A stretch of 64,000 bases of DNA from Siphonodentalium dalli (Eukaryota > Mollusca > Scaphopoda > Gadilida > Siphonodentaliidae). Made by a program: the position numbers and the translations under genes. Where the stretch lies: the NCBI GenBank assembly GCA_032622095.1, contig CP136062.1:35340918-35404917 (forward strand), in the 5' to 3' direction. Of this stretch, positions 49,111 to 61,361 are shown in pieces. The number at the start of each line of letters is the position of its first letter. Positions within the stretch are counted from its first letter, which is position 1. Under the pieces are notes generated by a model, which had not been told where the DNA came from, did no database searches, and saw only the letters and a list, made by a program, of their open reading frames with translations.

Positions 49111-49234
49111 TGGTGTACATTACATACAGGACTCAGTTCAATTTTCGATATTAAACGTGGGCATTATACATGTAAGTTATCTCTGCAATATCGCGGGTAC
49201 GTGGATATTTATTATCATGCTGGCCTACTACAGT

Positions 49235-49400
49235 ATAAATCGTTTACGTAGCAAGGCCCTTAGATATTGGAAACCGAAATATAGGATAAGGTACATAAAG
49301 AGTCGCAATTCAGTGAACAATATGAAAAAGTACGCCAAAGCTAAATTTGATCATATTACCAACGAGCTTCTAGACAATGGGCCGAACTCTTGCATTTGAT
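49235..49400 (+). pseudogene. Possible LINE N-terminal RT-region remnant
   Basis: The frame gives RSKALRYWKPKYRIRY, then RNSVNNMKKYAKAKFDHITN. This resembles the region before the reverse transcriptase core of LINEs (RNxVNxxxKxAKxxYF). It lies in an intron of the minus-strand gene in antisense orientation. Short, so uncertain. Confidence 0.35.
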
Positions 49401-50170
49401 CCCTACGAAACAGCAGGTGCAAATTGGTTTTTGATGGCAATTCGAAATTGCAAACATCAAACGATATTCTGCCATTGGCACCAACAGCGGGCTCACATAA
49501 GTAGTATACATGTTTTATCATACTGTGTGGGCATGATGCGTGCTGTTTCTTCAAAATGAACAGATTATAACAATGTAACATTGACACACCTAGGCATTGG
49601 TAGAATATTATTTTAGGGTTTCCATGACACAGGAATGTGTCAGTTTATAACCACAAATATTTTAAGGGATAGGGATATTTTCTAGGGATATGAAATAGTT
49701 AAGGCAATTGGTTAATGCACTCAGAAGTAATGCAGTGACAAATGCCACAGCGGGCTCTCGACAAAATTCATATTGGACGAGACACGCAGTGTTGAGTCCA
49801 ATATGATTTTTCACCACAAGGAAAACACATACTGTACACAACATTGTATAATGACATTTTTATCACGGAGTCCCGATAAAAGATAAAATTATGCTCTCCA
49901 TATTATTTAATGGGATATGGTTTTTTGATTAGCCCTTCTTGCGTCAGTGGCAAATACATGGGACTAATACATTCGGAAGGTAGTGCTATGAAGCTTGTGC
50001 CACGGAAATGTCTTCTTCGCGAATATATCTTGAATATATTTAGCACGGGCCGTTGATTCCACTGCAAGTAGAGCCAAGCTTGATCTGTACCTATGCATAA
50101 ACACGTGGACCAATTATATGAGGCGACAGAAGGACGCTAGGGCGTGTACTTTTTATGGTATATATATATA

Positions 50171-50322
50171 GAGGATCTACAACGAGTCCCCAGTTTATAG
50201 CGGAATTTACAAAACGAGTCCAGTAAATTAGGTCTGGACCGAGCCTTTGGCGAGGTACAGACCTAATTTACTGGACGAGGTTTGTAAATTCCGCTATAAA
50301 CTTGGGACGAGTTGTAGATTCT
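50171..50322. repeat. 150-bp palindrome
   Basis: Arms of about 65 bases pair: ATCTACAACGAGTCCC with GGGACGAGTTGTAGAT, TTTATAGCGGAATTTAC with GTAAATTCCGCTATAAA, and CAGTAAATTAGGTCTG with CAGACCTAATTTACTG. The centre is a short CGAGCC/GGCGAGG spacer. A palindromic non-autonomous element inside an intron. The one at 63822-63964 has the same plan but a different sequence. Confidence 0.9.
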
Positions 50323-51016
50323 ATTTATTACATGATCCAAAACCTCGACAAAACATACTTAAATCAACAAATGGGACGCGAAACTAACATCAACTTCTAT
50401 AAGGCATGCGATGACGTTTCTCACAACTCTACGTTGTTTGCCCGCGCAAAGAAATAGTCCCAGATAAATAAAGACTGTTTGGCGTACTTAATGGCGTATA
50501 TTTAATGACATAACTTTTCAAAATCTTCATTCATTATAGTTTGTTGAAATTATATTGGAAGCCATAGTATTTCGAGACGTAGCGTGCGGAATGTAAAGAA
50601 ACCACATACCGGAAGTCAAAGGTCACCTGGCACTATTTCCTGTTATTAAACGAACGTTTAATATCACAATTTATAGAATGGGTTTATTGAATGGAATAAA
50701 GGTAGGATCATGTAATAAATATATATATTATATATATTGTAAATAGAGATTGACACAAAACACGTCTATCCAGACAGCCGACCAGGGAAGTCCTGGTGAC
50801 TGCCTCGAGTTATGGTATACCTGCTGTTTCTGCTTTGATTCGAAAAATATAAATTATTACATTTAGCTTGTGTCAAGAACCTGTAGTGCTATAGTTGATA
50901 AAATGGCGGCGTGTTCAACTATTATATGAACATTTAGCAAATTGTTAACACACAATACGGCAAAGATATCAAATTTTTAACAACAATACGGCCAAGATAT
51001 CGTCAGATGATCTTAC

Positions 51017-51577
51017 CTGTGAGTGTCGGTGGTGTTTCCTGTATGTATGTAGATTTACCAGTGACATCGCTCTCCACTCCTCCGATGTTTGTTGACCTCA
51101 TGAGAAAGGTGTAAGACAACCCGCCCGTCAGATGGAGACCACGCAACATGGCAAAATTCCTCTGATATACATATTCCCAGGGCGTGATATTCTGTTCCCC
51201 CTGACGAATTCGACACTGGTAGTAGTCGATCCCAGAAATATCTTGGACGCCATCCCAGGAGAAAAGCAACATATCAGTGTCTGTCTGGAAGTCGAGATGA
51301 CTATAGCCTGCAGTTCTAGGGATACCATGAAGTGGGCGGTAGGTCGCTGCGGACTGAGCAATCGTTAGCATGGATACCCCGGTGACGTTGGGTTGTTCAT
51401 ATGACGCAATGATTGGTTCGATGGAGTAAAGACTTGTATACTCAATCTTGTTGACGCATTTGATGGTAGGATATATTCGAGTTCCATGCTCCAGTTGTAG
51501 TGGCTCAGATGTAAAAACATGTGGGTCTGCTGTGACTTCCACCCACGGGGAGATGTCATAAGAGCCATGTACGCTAC
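51017..51577 (-). CDS. Giant FN3-like protein, internal exon
   Basis: The acceptor ATTACAG lies before 51577. The donor GTAAGA follows 51017. Phase 1 on both sides, 561 nt, residues 1139-1325. It completes a domain begun in the exon at 54008-55507 (ALG then SVHGSYDISPWVEV) and adds a full FN3-like domain with FSWDGVQDISGIDYYQCRIR, YVYQRNFAMLRG, and GLSYTFLMRSTNIGGVESDV. W-D-G-V-x-D-x-x-G-I-x-Y-Y is the B/C-strand signature seen across the protein. An upstream ATG in the same frame is intronic and not needed. Confidence 0.9.
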
Positions 51578-52315
51578 CTGTAATATTTGTTTGTACAATG
51601 AGGAGAAACATAAGCTTCCTGCACACAATAGGAGCTAATGATTTTGTGTTATTGGTGCTTGATTTTATATCGGCAAATCCATTATTGATTAATTCTATGC
51701 CATTACAAATTGCGGATTCAAACGAAACAAGTTACATGTACTATAACATTCTGGTAGTCTAGTTTTATTTGGTTTACATATTCAGTGACGTATACACGAC
51801 TGTATATGTAGATTGGAAGCTTCTTATTATGGCTAGATGTAGAGTTGCAATCACATAGCACAATTAATATTACTGTTACATTCATGTTCGAATTGCTTCG
51901 CGTTTGTTTTTGGTGACAAATAGTAGTAGTCGGCCCCCAATGATTCAGAAATGCATTCTCTTCGAGTTCTTATAATAATAAGATTCAAGTGAACACAAAT
52001 AGTTCAGAAACAAAGAGTGTGTCTAGATTAATATCACATGTTTAAAGTGTACTACATTACATTATTTTTACGCGCATATAATTATGAACATCGCAAAGTA
52101 CAAAACTATATATTTAAAATAATTCAAAATGGCCCCGCCCGGCAATCAATTACGGCAGTTGGCGTTATCTTTGTAGGTTTTGCTTCGTCATAACTTTCTC
52201 TCTCCGCACGCATTCTATTTATTCGTTTCCCTGGATATGTACACAGCCACAGCTGATGACATCGATGTAAATATTGTATATTTCGCTATTGTTTGAGTAT
52301 TTAAATTGTATACAT
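51578..52315. other. Intron sequence
   Basis: Intron of the FN3-like gene; AT-rich, no exon seen. Confidence 0.5.
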
Positions 52316-52339
52316 ATAATAACTACGAGAGAGGATTGC

Positions 52340-52741
52340 ACGATTGTTAATGTTCAGCCTGGATTTCTGTATACAAGACGTAATCAAAATAATTCACGGA
52401 TAGTGGATTGGTCAAAGCGTGGCACACATGATCGTGTAAAAAAATATGTTGATAAGGGGCGTAAACTCAAGCCACTCACTGACTAGTGACTATACGACTT
52501 ATTGAGTATATGGGACTAGTATGTATATAATATAACATTTATTTGATACATTTGCTTGAAAACTGACCAAAACTTACTCGACAACGACAATTGGTATTTT
52601 CGCATTCCGGCTAATCTGCCATCCGTAACATTACTTCGTACTCAACAGACTTTCAATTATTGGAAATCTGGTTACCTTATTCTACAACTCAGAGAATAAA
52701 GAAACCAACAAGAACATTTGGTTACAGTATCCCTTTAAATT
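52340..52741. mobile_element. MITE family A, truncated third copy
   Basis: The right end matches 2573-3164 (CATTCCGGCTAATCTGCCAT, TTACAGTATCCCT then TTAA at 52735-52738). The left half of the family is missing. Direct repeats of about 45 bp starting ACGAGAGAG lie on both sides (52323 and 52757), larger than a target duplication. Confidence 0.6.
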
Positions 52742-52836
52742 GCATACAATTACTAACGACGAGAGAGTATTGAACGATTGTTAATGTTCAGCCTGTTCTC
52801 CTGGATCATAAGTTCAATGTGGAAAGAAAATAACTC

Positions 52837-53222
52837 CAACATGCCACTGTTGCTAATGGGGTCGTTGTAGTAACGTTTTATACATAAATGCACACCAGTC
52901 TCAGTCGGCGCGAGATTGAAACGTTACCGTAAATGATTGCCGTCTGCTTCATTTCATAACTATTTTTTTCCCGATGTTCTGACAAAGGCATTCTTTTATC
53001 ACCATGACGAAACTGCAATAAAATTGGTCATCGATCGCATATTTTCCTTAGAATTAAACAGGGACGGAAAGAACTGCATTCTTGTTTGGTCGATGAACGG
53101 AAGAAACAACTTACAAAAAGTATCATTTACGACAATGACCCCTGTAACATGACACTACGCGAGACTGGTGTGCATTTATGTATAAAACATTACGACAACG
53201 ACCCCATTAGCGCCATTGTTGA
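52837..53222. repeat. Inverted repeat, arms about 70 bp
   Basis: The left arm (CTAATGGGGTCGTTGTAGTAA, then TTTTATACATAAATGCACACC) pairs with the right arm (GGTGTGCATTTATGTATAAAA, then CGACAACGACCCCATTAG) across a loop of about 250 bp. Both lie within an intron. Confidence 0.85.
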
Positions 53223-53454
53223 GCAATATGGGTTCTATGCGAGCCTATTTATCGTGGAGATGAGTGTTCATTGTGGGCCGCGCTATTCAACACAATTACG
53301 GATATAATTTCAATGTGGGTATATTACAGAATCAAATAAGTCCAAAATTAATATGTTGTGACGTTTCCACGATAGCTAAATCCACAGAAACCTTTCGCTC
53401 AAATTTGAACCTGCATAACTCTATTACTGCAATTAAAGATGCATAATCTGAATT

Positions 53455-53790
53455 AACGCTCACAAATTACTCGTTCCTTGGCTTCAGGGGAAAAAATATT
53501 TGATTCGAATCGAGGAACCCACCCTTCAAAGCTCAGGGTGATCAGATATCGATTTTTAAAGTCTTTTATTTTTCAGCACCAGTAATATTTAGTGGCCCAG
53601 TAAAAGTCGACGAGAAGACGGTATCGGACCAAATTGCGGATGAAGATGCATAACTCTAAAATCAAGTGGCATTTTTGTGTCAGATTGTTGACAAACCGGC
53701 AAAATTTCGTTGAATAAAATGTTGATAAATAACAGGTTTTGGGCAATTGTATACTCTAGTTTACCGTGGTTAGCATTATTTTTCGGCAAT
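53455..53790. repeat. Degraded relative of MITE family C
   Basis: It shares, in inverted orientation, the GGCTTCAGGGG, ATATTTGATTCGAATCGAGG and GATCAGATATCGATTTTT-type blocks with 26380-26480. Clean ends are not seen. Confidence 0.45.
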
Positions 53791-54007
53791 TAATCGATTC
53801 TGATAACTGAAGCGGCATTTAAAACTATGTAGTTGATCACAACGGACGAAATAATAAGTCTGTTCGGCTTAGTCGGGCATATTATATCACCAATGTTACT
53901 GCTATAATATTGACTATGGTTAGTGAGTGTTTTACTCTTCGCACAACATGTTTATTATCGCTCATCACGTGTTAACAGTTCCGTTGTACTATGATTTGTC
54001 AACTTAC

Positions 54008-55507
54008 CGAGAGCTACATATATCTTGCTTATGTCACTCTCCACGTCAGAGCATTGGAAAGACAGGCGTACTGTTGTAAGCATCATCGATTCGTCCTTCG
54101 AACATGTGAGAGGGCCAAAGTTCTGAGAACTTCTCGTGTCGTTGGTTTGGTTATTGCTAGTTTCGTTCGCAGGAACAGTTTCCGTAGTATTACTGTCCTG
54201 GGGGCCAAAGTTCTGATAACTTCTCGTATTGTTGGTTTGGTTATTCGTAGTTTCGTTCGCAGAAACAGTTTCCGTAGTATTAATGTCCAATGGGACATCT
54301 GTCGCGTTGACCAAAGAACATGATCTTGTGTATAACAGTGACGTCTCATTAGTTGTTATAACAGGACGTGTCTTGTCGACGGTGATTGGTCCGATCTTGA
54401 AGAATCCTTTCAGACCCGCCATGTTCTGAACTGATGCCGAGACGTATAGCGGTGTGCCATGCGGTAGATTATATGGTATAACTGCGTATCCGTGGCTGTG
54501 AACAGTCGTGGGTTGCCTTACTTGGAATCCTCCAACGGAGGTACCGACTCCGACCTTGATTTCGTGAATTGAACTTTGATGATCGACAGCCGAAACAGCA
54601 ACGAGGATTTTGTCTTCTGTAATCTGCTCAACTGTTAATCCATTAAGCTGTAAATTTTCTGCTGCTTCTGAACAGCTGTGGACCAGAACAGTTACCTGGT
54701 GAGAATCCACATGCGTGTTTAGCCTTAACTCCATATCACGCTGCGGTGTCCAGTTATTCACAATCACTGTTGCATTGAGCAAATGTTCATGTGTGCGACG
54801 AAAATGCAAATTGATGTGTTGTGTGTCTAAGAGCAGCGATGCGGCGATAAAGTTATCACTTTCGACGAGTACTGTCACCGTTAGCATTTCTGAATCTACC
54901 TGATCCCCCTGTGGAATCGTAATTTGTATAAATGTCAAGTTAGTGTTCGTGTACTCGCTTTGAATCTTGTTGTTTAAGGTGATATTATGTTTCCTGAATG
55001 ACATGCAAGATACCGGGTTTGGTGGCGTGGAGTCGATGATAATGAAAGGACTGTATGTAGTATCTGAGCAGAGACCTGCGGCGTCACAAGCCATTACAGC
55101 AACAGTTACATTGTCCCCGCTGGTTAGTGTGACATTGTCCAGCGTAACTTGAGTACGTAACCCGACATCGTTGTATCTCGCAATACGTTGGCCATCGTAA
55201 GCGACCAAGTCTACCATATAGTGTTTAATGTGCGAGTGTCTGTCGGAGAATCCTCGCCATGACGCATCAACTCTATCAGTGGCTGGTTGTGCAAGTCGGT
55301 TGTGGAATTGCAAAGAATTGAACACTTCCCCGGCTGATGGTGGTTCTGTGTCTATCATGAATCCGTCGCCCGCTAGAGATATTATCATACCTAGTGTGTT
55401 TCTTGCTGTGACGGTGCAATAGTAACTAACACCAGGTATTAACGTATCCGTCGATAACGTGTAGTTCGTACTCATATCCGTGCTAGTCTGTCGCAAAATG
55501 TCGTCGA
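54008..55507 (-). CDS. Giant FN3-like protein, large internal exon
   Basis: The acceptor CTTTTTAG lies before 55507; the donor GTAAGTTG follows 54008. The 1500-nt exon gives residues 639-1138. It holds about four beta-sandwich domains joined by IDTEPPSAGEV, IDSTPPNP and VDKTRPV linkers. Typical strands are GVSYYCTVTARNTLG, DNVTVAVMACDAAGLCSD and LYVSASVQNMAGL. Residues about 1044-1104 are a two-fold 30-residue repeat packed with N-glycosylation sites (NTTETV, ANET, NNQT, N[ND]T), coded by a 90-bp tandem duplication at 54113-54292. Secreted/extracellular role is inferred from domains, cysteines and sequons; no enzyme motif is seen. Confidence 0.95.
54113..54292 (-). repeat. In-frame 90-bp duplication encoding an Asn/Thr-rich linker
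   Basis: GGCCAAAGTTCTGA starts copies at 54113 and 54203, a 90-base period that keeps the frame. Each copy gives about four N-x-T/S sequons, so the linker would be heavily glycosylated. The low number of differences suggests a fairly recent duplication, and the locus may vary in copy number. Confidence 0.92.
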
Positions 55508-56642
55508 CTAAAAAGAAATCATAAGTTAATTATTATTTCATGACACACTAACATTAAAAATAAAATAAAATACAAACGAAAGAGGGTTCATTTTGGTAAT
55601 GTGACTAGCTCATGGTCGTCCAGCTGATAAGATTCCGGAATCCGGCACATATTTCAATTATTTACAGGGCCAGCTGCCCCGACTTGCATTATTATTTATG
55701 GTGAAAATGTATCTCTCTGTGTCACGAAAGAATTAGCCTTTGGTGTGGTATGTCACATTTCATCCTTAATGAGCACTAATAGTCGAAAGTGTTTACTGCG
55801 ATAAGTCAAATGCATTCACACTCCTTTGAAAAAGTCTTCTTTGAGAAGTGGTTTAATTAATGTTCTTCCTTGAAGAGTTCTTGACTGCCGCTACTGACCC
55901 TTTAGATTAGTAACATACATGTTTAACATTAGTTAATAATAAGCATATGTGTCAGTGACTTGTACCTTTGCAACATTTAATCTGATGTTTCTGTTTTGTA
56001 AACATTCCCTAACACTTACCTGTTTATATTCAACAAGTCAACAACCGATTGTCATACAGAAGTGTCAGAAAATAAACCCACCGTGGAAAGAATGTGTGCA
56101 TGCCATTGCAAGTGTACATGTATCGGACTACAAAATGGATACAATAGTACTAGAATATTATGGCCCTCGAAAACTGCTTAAATAGTGATTGAATTTGTTA
56201 GAAACAAAACTAGGTAGGAATTCTGTGATTTGAGCTCGTTCTGCACTGGCGAAGAAGTTTAAAACATCGCCGATTTAGGATTGAAGATCAAGCAACACCG
56301 GAAAAATGGAAATGTGCAAGTTTGCTAGTCGCTTGTCATGGATGGGGTGGATAATGTCTCCACGATACACGCTATTTCCTAGTTAAATTACTCTTTATAT
56401 GTGTGAGATGAGCAGGTTTGTCAGTGATTGGGTGGGGAAAATCTCCACGAAACACTCTATTTCTATTTCCTAGTTAAATTACTCTTTATATGTGCAGCTT
56501 TTACTCTGCTTTGGAACATAGCTACATTTGCTCGGTATATAGGATTTCGGTGATAAGATACACAATTGGCACTTATGATAGAATTTGCAGAATGTCATAT
56601 TTAACTTGAAGCAGGTTTGACAATCTAAGTAAATGCACTAAC
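55508..56642. other. Intron with a 91-bp near-tandem duplication
   Basis: The block around TTTCCTAGTTAAATTACTC occurs at 56375 and 56466, with preceding GGGGTGG and TCTCCACGA also shared. No exon seen. Intron borders match the exons on both sides. Confidence 0.6.
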
Positions 56643-58216
56643 CGTATCGGGATGTGCCACACGAAACAGAGTAACCAATCACCGCCGTCTGACTGTCTTC
56701 AAAGACCTTGTTCCAACAAATACTGATATGCTGTGGTTGATTGCGAATGTACTCCACATCCGTAAAGCACTCATCGACGCTCTCGTATATTCTCGCACCA
56801 CGTCTCACCACCGGACCTGTTGTGACGATCATCAGTGAGTCAGATTTATAGATCTCGTACTGTGATTGAGAGTACCATGCCCGTAAACTGAACATATATT
56901 TTCGATCATCCTTCAAACGTTTGTTTCCAGAAAAGCAATGAGTGACGTCATTTTCCGTCCCGACATCATTCCAAACGTTCTCTGTTGTTTCATCGAACAG
57001 CGATGCCCCATGAGTCCCTCCATACAACCCTACTGTCCATTCATATCTCAAAATGTCATCATTCGCCAGACTGTCCACCCAGAAAGCGGAAAAACACATG
57101 GTCGAGGCCTGCACACTAATTATGTTATCTGTTGTTCCGAAATTGACGCTAAATCTTTGAGACGAGTTTCTGTGGTCACATGACTGAGAGTACACTTCAT
57201 GACATAGTTTCCCAACCAACCCGCATGTGCATTCGCTGGTACAGAAATGAACCCCACATGAATGTGTTTCAAATCGAAACGTTCCTCTGTCTGCACTCGT
57301 TAGAAGCGCAACGGCCGTGACTCTTCTGATGTTACTAGCCAGACCTGCTTCGTTTATTGCACCGATTGATACCAGTATCACCTGACCATTTGTAATCCTA
57401 GTTGGTATATTCACAGTCGTTTTCCCGGAATGTTGCCCCGAATTTGTCAAGATTTCCAGTGATTCGACATGTTCTTTACCGTGGTATGTCGCGCCAACGT
57501 TTATGATGAATTTGACAATTTCGCTTTCTGGGTCAACAAATCGATCCCAGATTACGTCGACCGAGGAACCGTAGGCGGTGTTTCTGAACTTAAACGGTTC
57601 GACCAGATTCCCGATATGTGGAGGAGAAGAATCAATTAGTAACTGAATACTTTTTGCCGAGGAACACAGGCCGGCAGCGTTGCAGCTGGTGACTATCGCA
57701 ATATACCTATCACCCGAACTCAGCTCGTTGTCACTACCAAAATAGAGTGCGGTTTCATTTATGTTATTAAACTGTCTTTCGTGATAAGCCACGTGACCGT
57801 TGGTGTGCGTCACAACTCGAACATGATGATTGGCGATTGGGCTGTGATCCTCTGAAACCAGCCATGTGAATTTGAGGACTGTAGTATCATATTGTACATC
57901 ATACGGTGTACTCCTTTGACTGCTTCCAGTTATCCATGTTGGGACACGAATGACTATCGGGGGCGTGATATCTACGCTGAATGGTTCGGAAGACGCTGCC
58001 ACCAGTAACCCCACCTTATTTGTTGCATTAACAGTAGCGTACAGTTTGTTCCCGGCAGGGAGATTTAAGCCTGTCCACGTGTGGCTGGTTTGGAGGTCTG
58101 TTGTGACAACAGGCGATAAGTCACACAGTTCCGACGTAGTTCCCAAGCATATTTCGAATCTTTCGATGCCACTTTGTTCGTCATGGAAGCCAATCCAGTG
58201 GACAACAAGGTGGTCT
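56643..58216 (-). CDS. Giant FN3-like protein, largest exon seen
   Basis: The acceptor GTACTTCAG lies before 58216; the donor GTTAGTGC follows 56643. Its first base completes an Arg codon from the exon at 61664-61847. The 1574 nt encode residues 114-638. FN3-like domains show HWIGFHDEQSGIERFEIC, a SCNAAGLCS F/G-strand motif, and VDITPP and IDSSPP linkers. A cysteine-rich segment (about 430-460: HFCTSECTCGLVGKLC) looks EGF-like and splits the domain row. The downstream part has CWNKVFEDSQTAVIGYSVSC. One uninterrupted exon of this size, spanning several domains, is unusual beside the short neighbours. Confidence 0.95.
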
Positions 58217-58502
58217 CTGAAGTACAAGAAAGCCGGTACATGAAACGTATGCTAATAAAAACAAATTGTGGCAGGATATCATATATTGTGATGGCTGGTT
58301 GTTTGTTTGTCACACTATTGATCATTGTGGCACTCTCAATATGGTAAGTTGGCACACGACGGCGGGCAACATGAACGCTCAACAACTGTTCATATGTCAA
58401 TGGAAACAAAACTATCATAAAACTATAAGGAATAATATAGTTTTCGTACATTTTTAAAATGAATAATAAATTATTGACTAATATAATTCAATTATATAGT
58501 TC

Positions 58503-59395
58503 TAGCCGATGAGCCCGACATTGTCCGGGCTATTCAAAAACCAAAGTTCAAGTCGATAGCTCTACCCGTTGCCGAGAGCTGGTCTGCGCATGCGCGAAGC
58601 TGGTGTCGCACGGGCTCGGCGACCCGATAATATTCGTATCAGGGGCAAGATACATTCACATACCAAATTTCAAGTCGATAGCTCCACCTGTTTCCGAGAT
58701 CTCGTCTGCGCATGCGCGAAGCTGACGTCGCACGGGCTCGGCGACCCGATAAAATTCGTATCCGGGGCAAGATACATTCACATAGCAAATTTCAAGTCGA
58801 TAGCTCCACCCGTTTCGAGATCTCGTCTGCGCATGCGCGAAGCGGGCGCCGCACGGGCTCGCCAATACGACAACGACGACCGCCTGGTCAAACTACACAC
58901 ACGTACCATGTTTCGTCCCGATCGGTCGAGAATCGTAGATTTGTATAAATGACATACAGACAAACATACAGACAGACAAACAGAGGTCTTCAAAATATAT
59001 ATGAGACTAGCCGATGAGCCCGACGTTGTCCGGGCTATTCAAAAACCAAATTTCAAGTCGATATCTCCACCCGTTTCCGAGATCTGGTGTTCGCATGCAT
59101 GTCAAGTCGATAGCTCCACCCGTTTCCGAGATCTCGTCTGCGCATGCGCGAAGCTGGCGTCGCACGGGCTCGGCGACCCGATAAAATTCGTATCCGAGAC
59201 AAGATACATTCACATAGCAAATTTCAAGTCGATAGCTCCACCCGTTTCCGAGATCTCGTCTGCGCATGCGCGACGCGGGCGCCGCACGGGCTCGCCAATA
59301 CGACAACGCCTGGTCAAACTACACACACGTACCAAGTTTCGTCCCGATCGGTCTAGAATCATACTCCGTAACAAGACTGGATATATTGTGGCTGA
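58503..59395. mobile_element. GC-rich repeat element, two tandem copies with 122-bp units
   Basis: Both copies start TAGCCGATGAGCCCGAC (58503 and 59008) followed by a CCCGAC/GTCCGGGC hairpin. The first has three 122-bp units (AAGTCGATAGCTC at 58549, 58671, 58793), a tail GTTTCGTCCCGATCGGTC and an ACAGACA-rich end. The second is shorter. Units contain TGCGCATGCGCG. GC content is far above its surroundings. It sits in an intron of the FN3-like gene. The long open frames on both strands are repeat by-products. The ACAGACA tail recalls the 3' ends of some non-LTR or Helitron-derived elements. Confidence 0.75.
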
Positions 59396-59402
59396 CATTT
59401 AT

Positions 59403-59570
59403 AGAATGAGGTCCTCAGAGGGTGAATTTAGTGACGCTATCTCGCACCACGGGATAGAATAATGTTATTTTTATACCATAGATTCTTCCCAAAAGATGAG
59501 CAGAATGAGGTCAACAGAGAGTTGATTTGGTGGCGCCAGCACTCAGCGGACCTCATACAAATGTCCGACA
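59403..59570. repeat. Decayed pieces of MITE family B
   Basis: AGAATGAGGTC and GAGGGTGAATTTAGTGACGCT at 59405-59440 and GCAGAATGAGGTC at 59499 match the terminal hairpins of the copies at 20768 and 25084. Return arms are mostly lost. Confidence 0.6.
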
Positions 59571-60955
59571 CACTATGACGAGAATTGTTGCTGTATTGTA
59601 TTTAGGAATGTGGCAGATTCAAAACCTGATTGTATAAAATTGTATTCTACAGATTAACATGCATGTACGCTACAATGTTTTTTTTTCAATATGGTAACAT
59701 TTAAAAAGTGAATGGGTGCAAATATATTCTAAAATTGACAACAAAACTGCCATTCTAATTCTGATCCATTTTGTCAATAAGTTTTTAGTGCAGTATGTGT
59801 GGTCTCATGGCACATATGAAACTTGATTTTATTCATATCGCAATCTCGTAATTTTTGTCTGGAAAACAAAAACCCGCGCTAAATATAGAAAATAGACTAG
59901 TACCCAGTTGTGGTGACAGAGTCAGAAAGGAGTATGACCGGTGCGCTCTGGTAGATAGTCAGAAAGGAGTATGACCGGTGCGCCCTGGTAGACATTGACA
60001 CACATAGCACACATTGCCACATATATTATACCACCCCCAGTCGGGAACTCTCGTGGACAACATTTATTATACAAGTATATAATAGTTAAACATCAGGCAG
60101 CCACGGAGAACACACAATCATACTTTACTTTACATTACACATAATCATACTTTACTTTACATTACACATAATCATAGCTACCACGACGAAGCGTTCGTTG
60201 TGGATAGCTTTACCGAGAAGTGTAAGATAGAATTCAGAGTCACAATCTTTTTAGTCTCGGTTGTAATTGTGGTGGCCTGCCCAACAGGTTAAGATAATAT
60301 ATTCTTTATGGGACTACTAGCCCGTGGTGAAATAGCATGGACCATTTCATCCCGGACCAGTTTCCCACGCATATTATGTACATCTAAGCCAGGACATTGA
60401 CTCCCACATTAACCTTACTTACGCCGTATAACATTCGAAAGTGTTACAATATAGCACACATTAGTCCCAATGGCGTTTGTATTAACGTAATTCACCCTTG
60501 GTTAGACATGGCCATTACATATTGACGTTTATACGACGTGATGTTGACCGCCATTGTACCACCACCCCCGCAATGGTGAGCACGGTAGCTTCTAGGATCC
60601 AATAGCCCACACTCTGTCGGGATTGTAGCCCCTGTGTCGGGGAATGATCGTGCCACCCTGACCTTATATGAATACAGTATAAATGCTGATGTAATTTGAT
60701 CCCGGAAATGTCTGATTTCAGTATAAAAAATTGTTTAAATTACCCTTCATTAAATAGATAAACTATATGATTTCTGAGCTAATGTTAACACTTGTCACCC
60801 TGTATATGCTGGAAGAAAGTGTGTATTGGTCAAATCCTGTTAATGTTCCCATTCAAAGTGACCCATTGTCTTCGCAATGACTGTCTAACATAATCAACAA
60901 GGAGATGCAAGAATATATCCAAACAATTGTTAAACAATACTGTGGCAGCTATATT
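59571..60955. other. Intron with small repeats
   Basis: Two 37-bp copies starting AGTCAGAAAGGAGTATGACC lie at 59920-59993. ATCATACTTTACTTTACATT repeats near 60117-60170. The segment 60540-60665 is a relative of the repeat at 4690-4935. No exon seen. Confidence 0.55.
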
Positions 60956-61135
60956 GTACACCACTGGTCTATTACAGCTAGATTGTACACCCGCTGGTAT
61001 AATACAGCTATATTGTACACCCACAGGTATATTACAACTATATTGTACACCCACTCATATATTACAGCTAAAGTGTACACCCATTGGTCTATTGCAGCTA
61101 GATTGTACACCCACTGGTGTATTACAGCTAGAGAC
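60956..61135. repeat. 30-bp tandem repeat, six copies
   Basis: Units carry TGTACACCCACTGGT and TATTACAGCTA. As 30 is divisible by three, a plus-strand frame with a 10-residue repeat stays open (60905-61330), but it lies antisense within an intron and is not considered a gene. Confidence 0.88.
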
Positions 61136-61361
61136 ATATTTATGCATGACACTGCATGTTGTCCATCTTTATCGATATGGAGACACACGGGTGGTCATAT
61201 TAATCATTTGAACGGTGTTATGTGTAGCTATCAGAGCCTGGCGTTAGCAATTCTCAATCTAAATCATCCCACTATCAGACCCTTCCACAAAAAAAACGTG
61301 GACTGTCCATATAATGAATCATTGGACTAAACATGATACATTGTAATTATGTTTTGTTTTA

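Noticed and set aside
53991-54323. 110-codon plus-strand frame
   Set aside because: Shadow of the coding exon on the opposite strand, kept open by the 90-bp duplication.
58569-59462. Long open frames on both strands (up to 153 codons)
   Set aside because: They follow the 122-bp GC-rich repeat unit; peptides are repeated and read on both strands.
60905-61330. 141-codon plus-strand frame with a 10-residue repeat
   Set aside because: Product of the 30-bp tandem repeat, antisense within an intron of the FN3-like gene.
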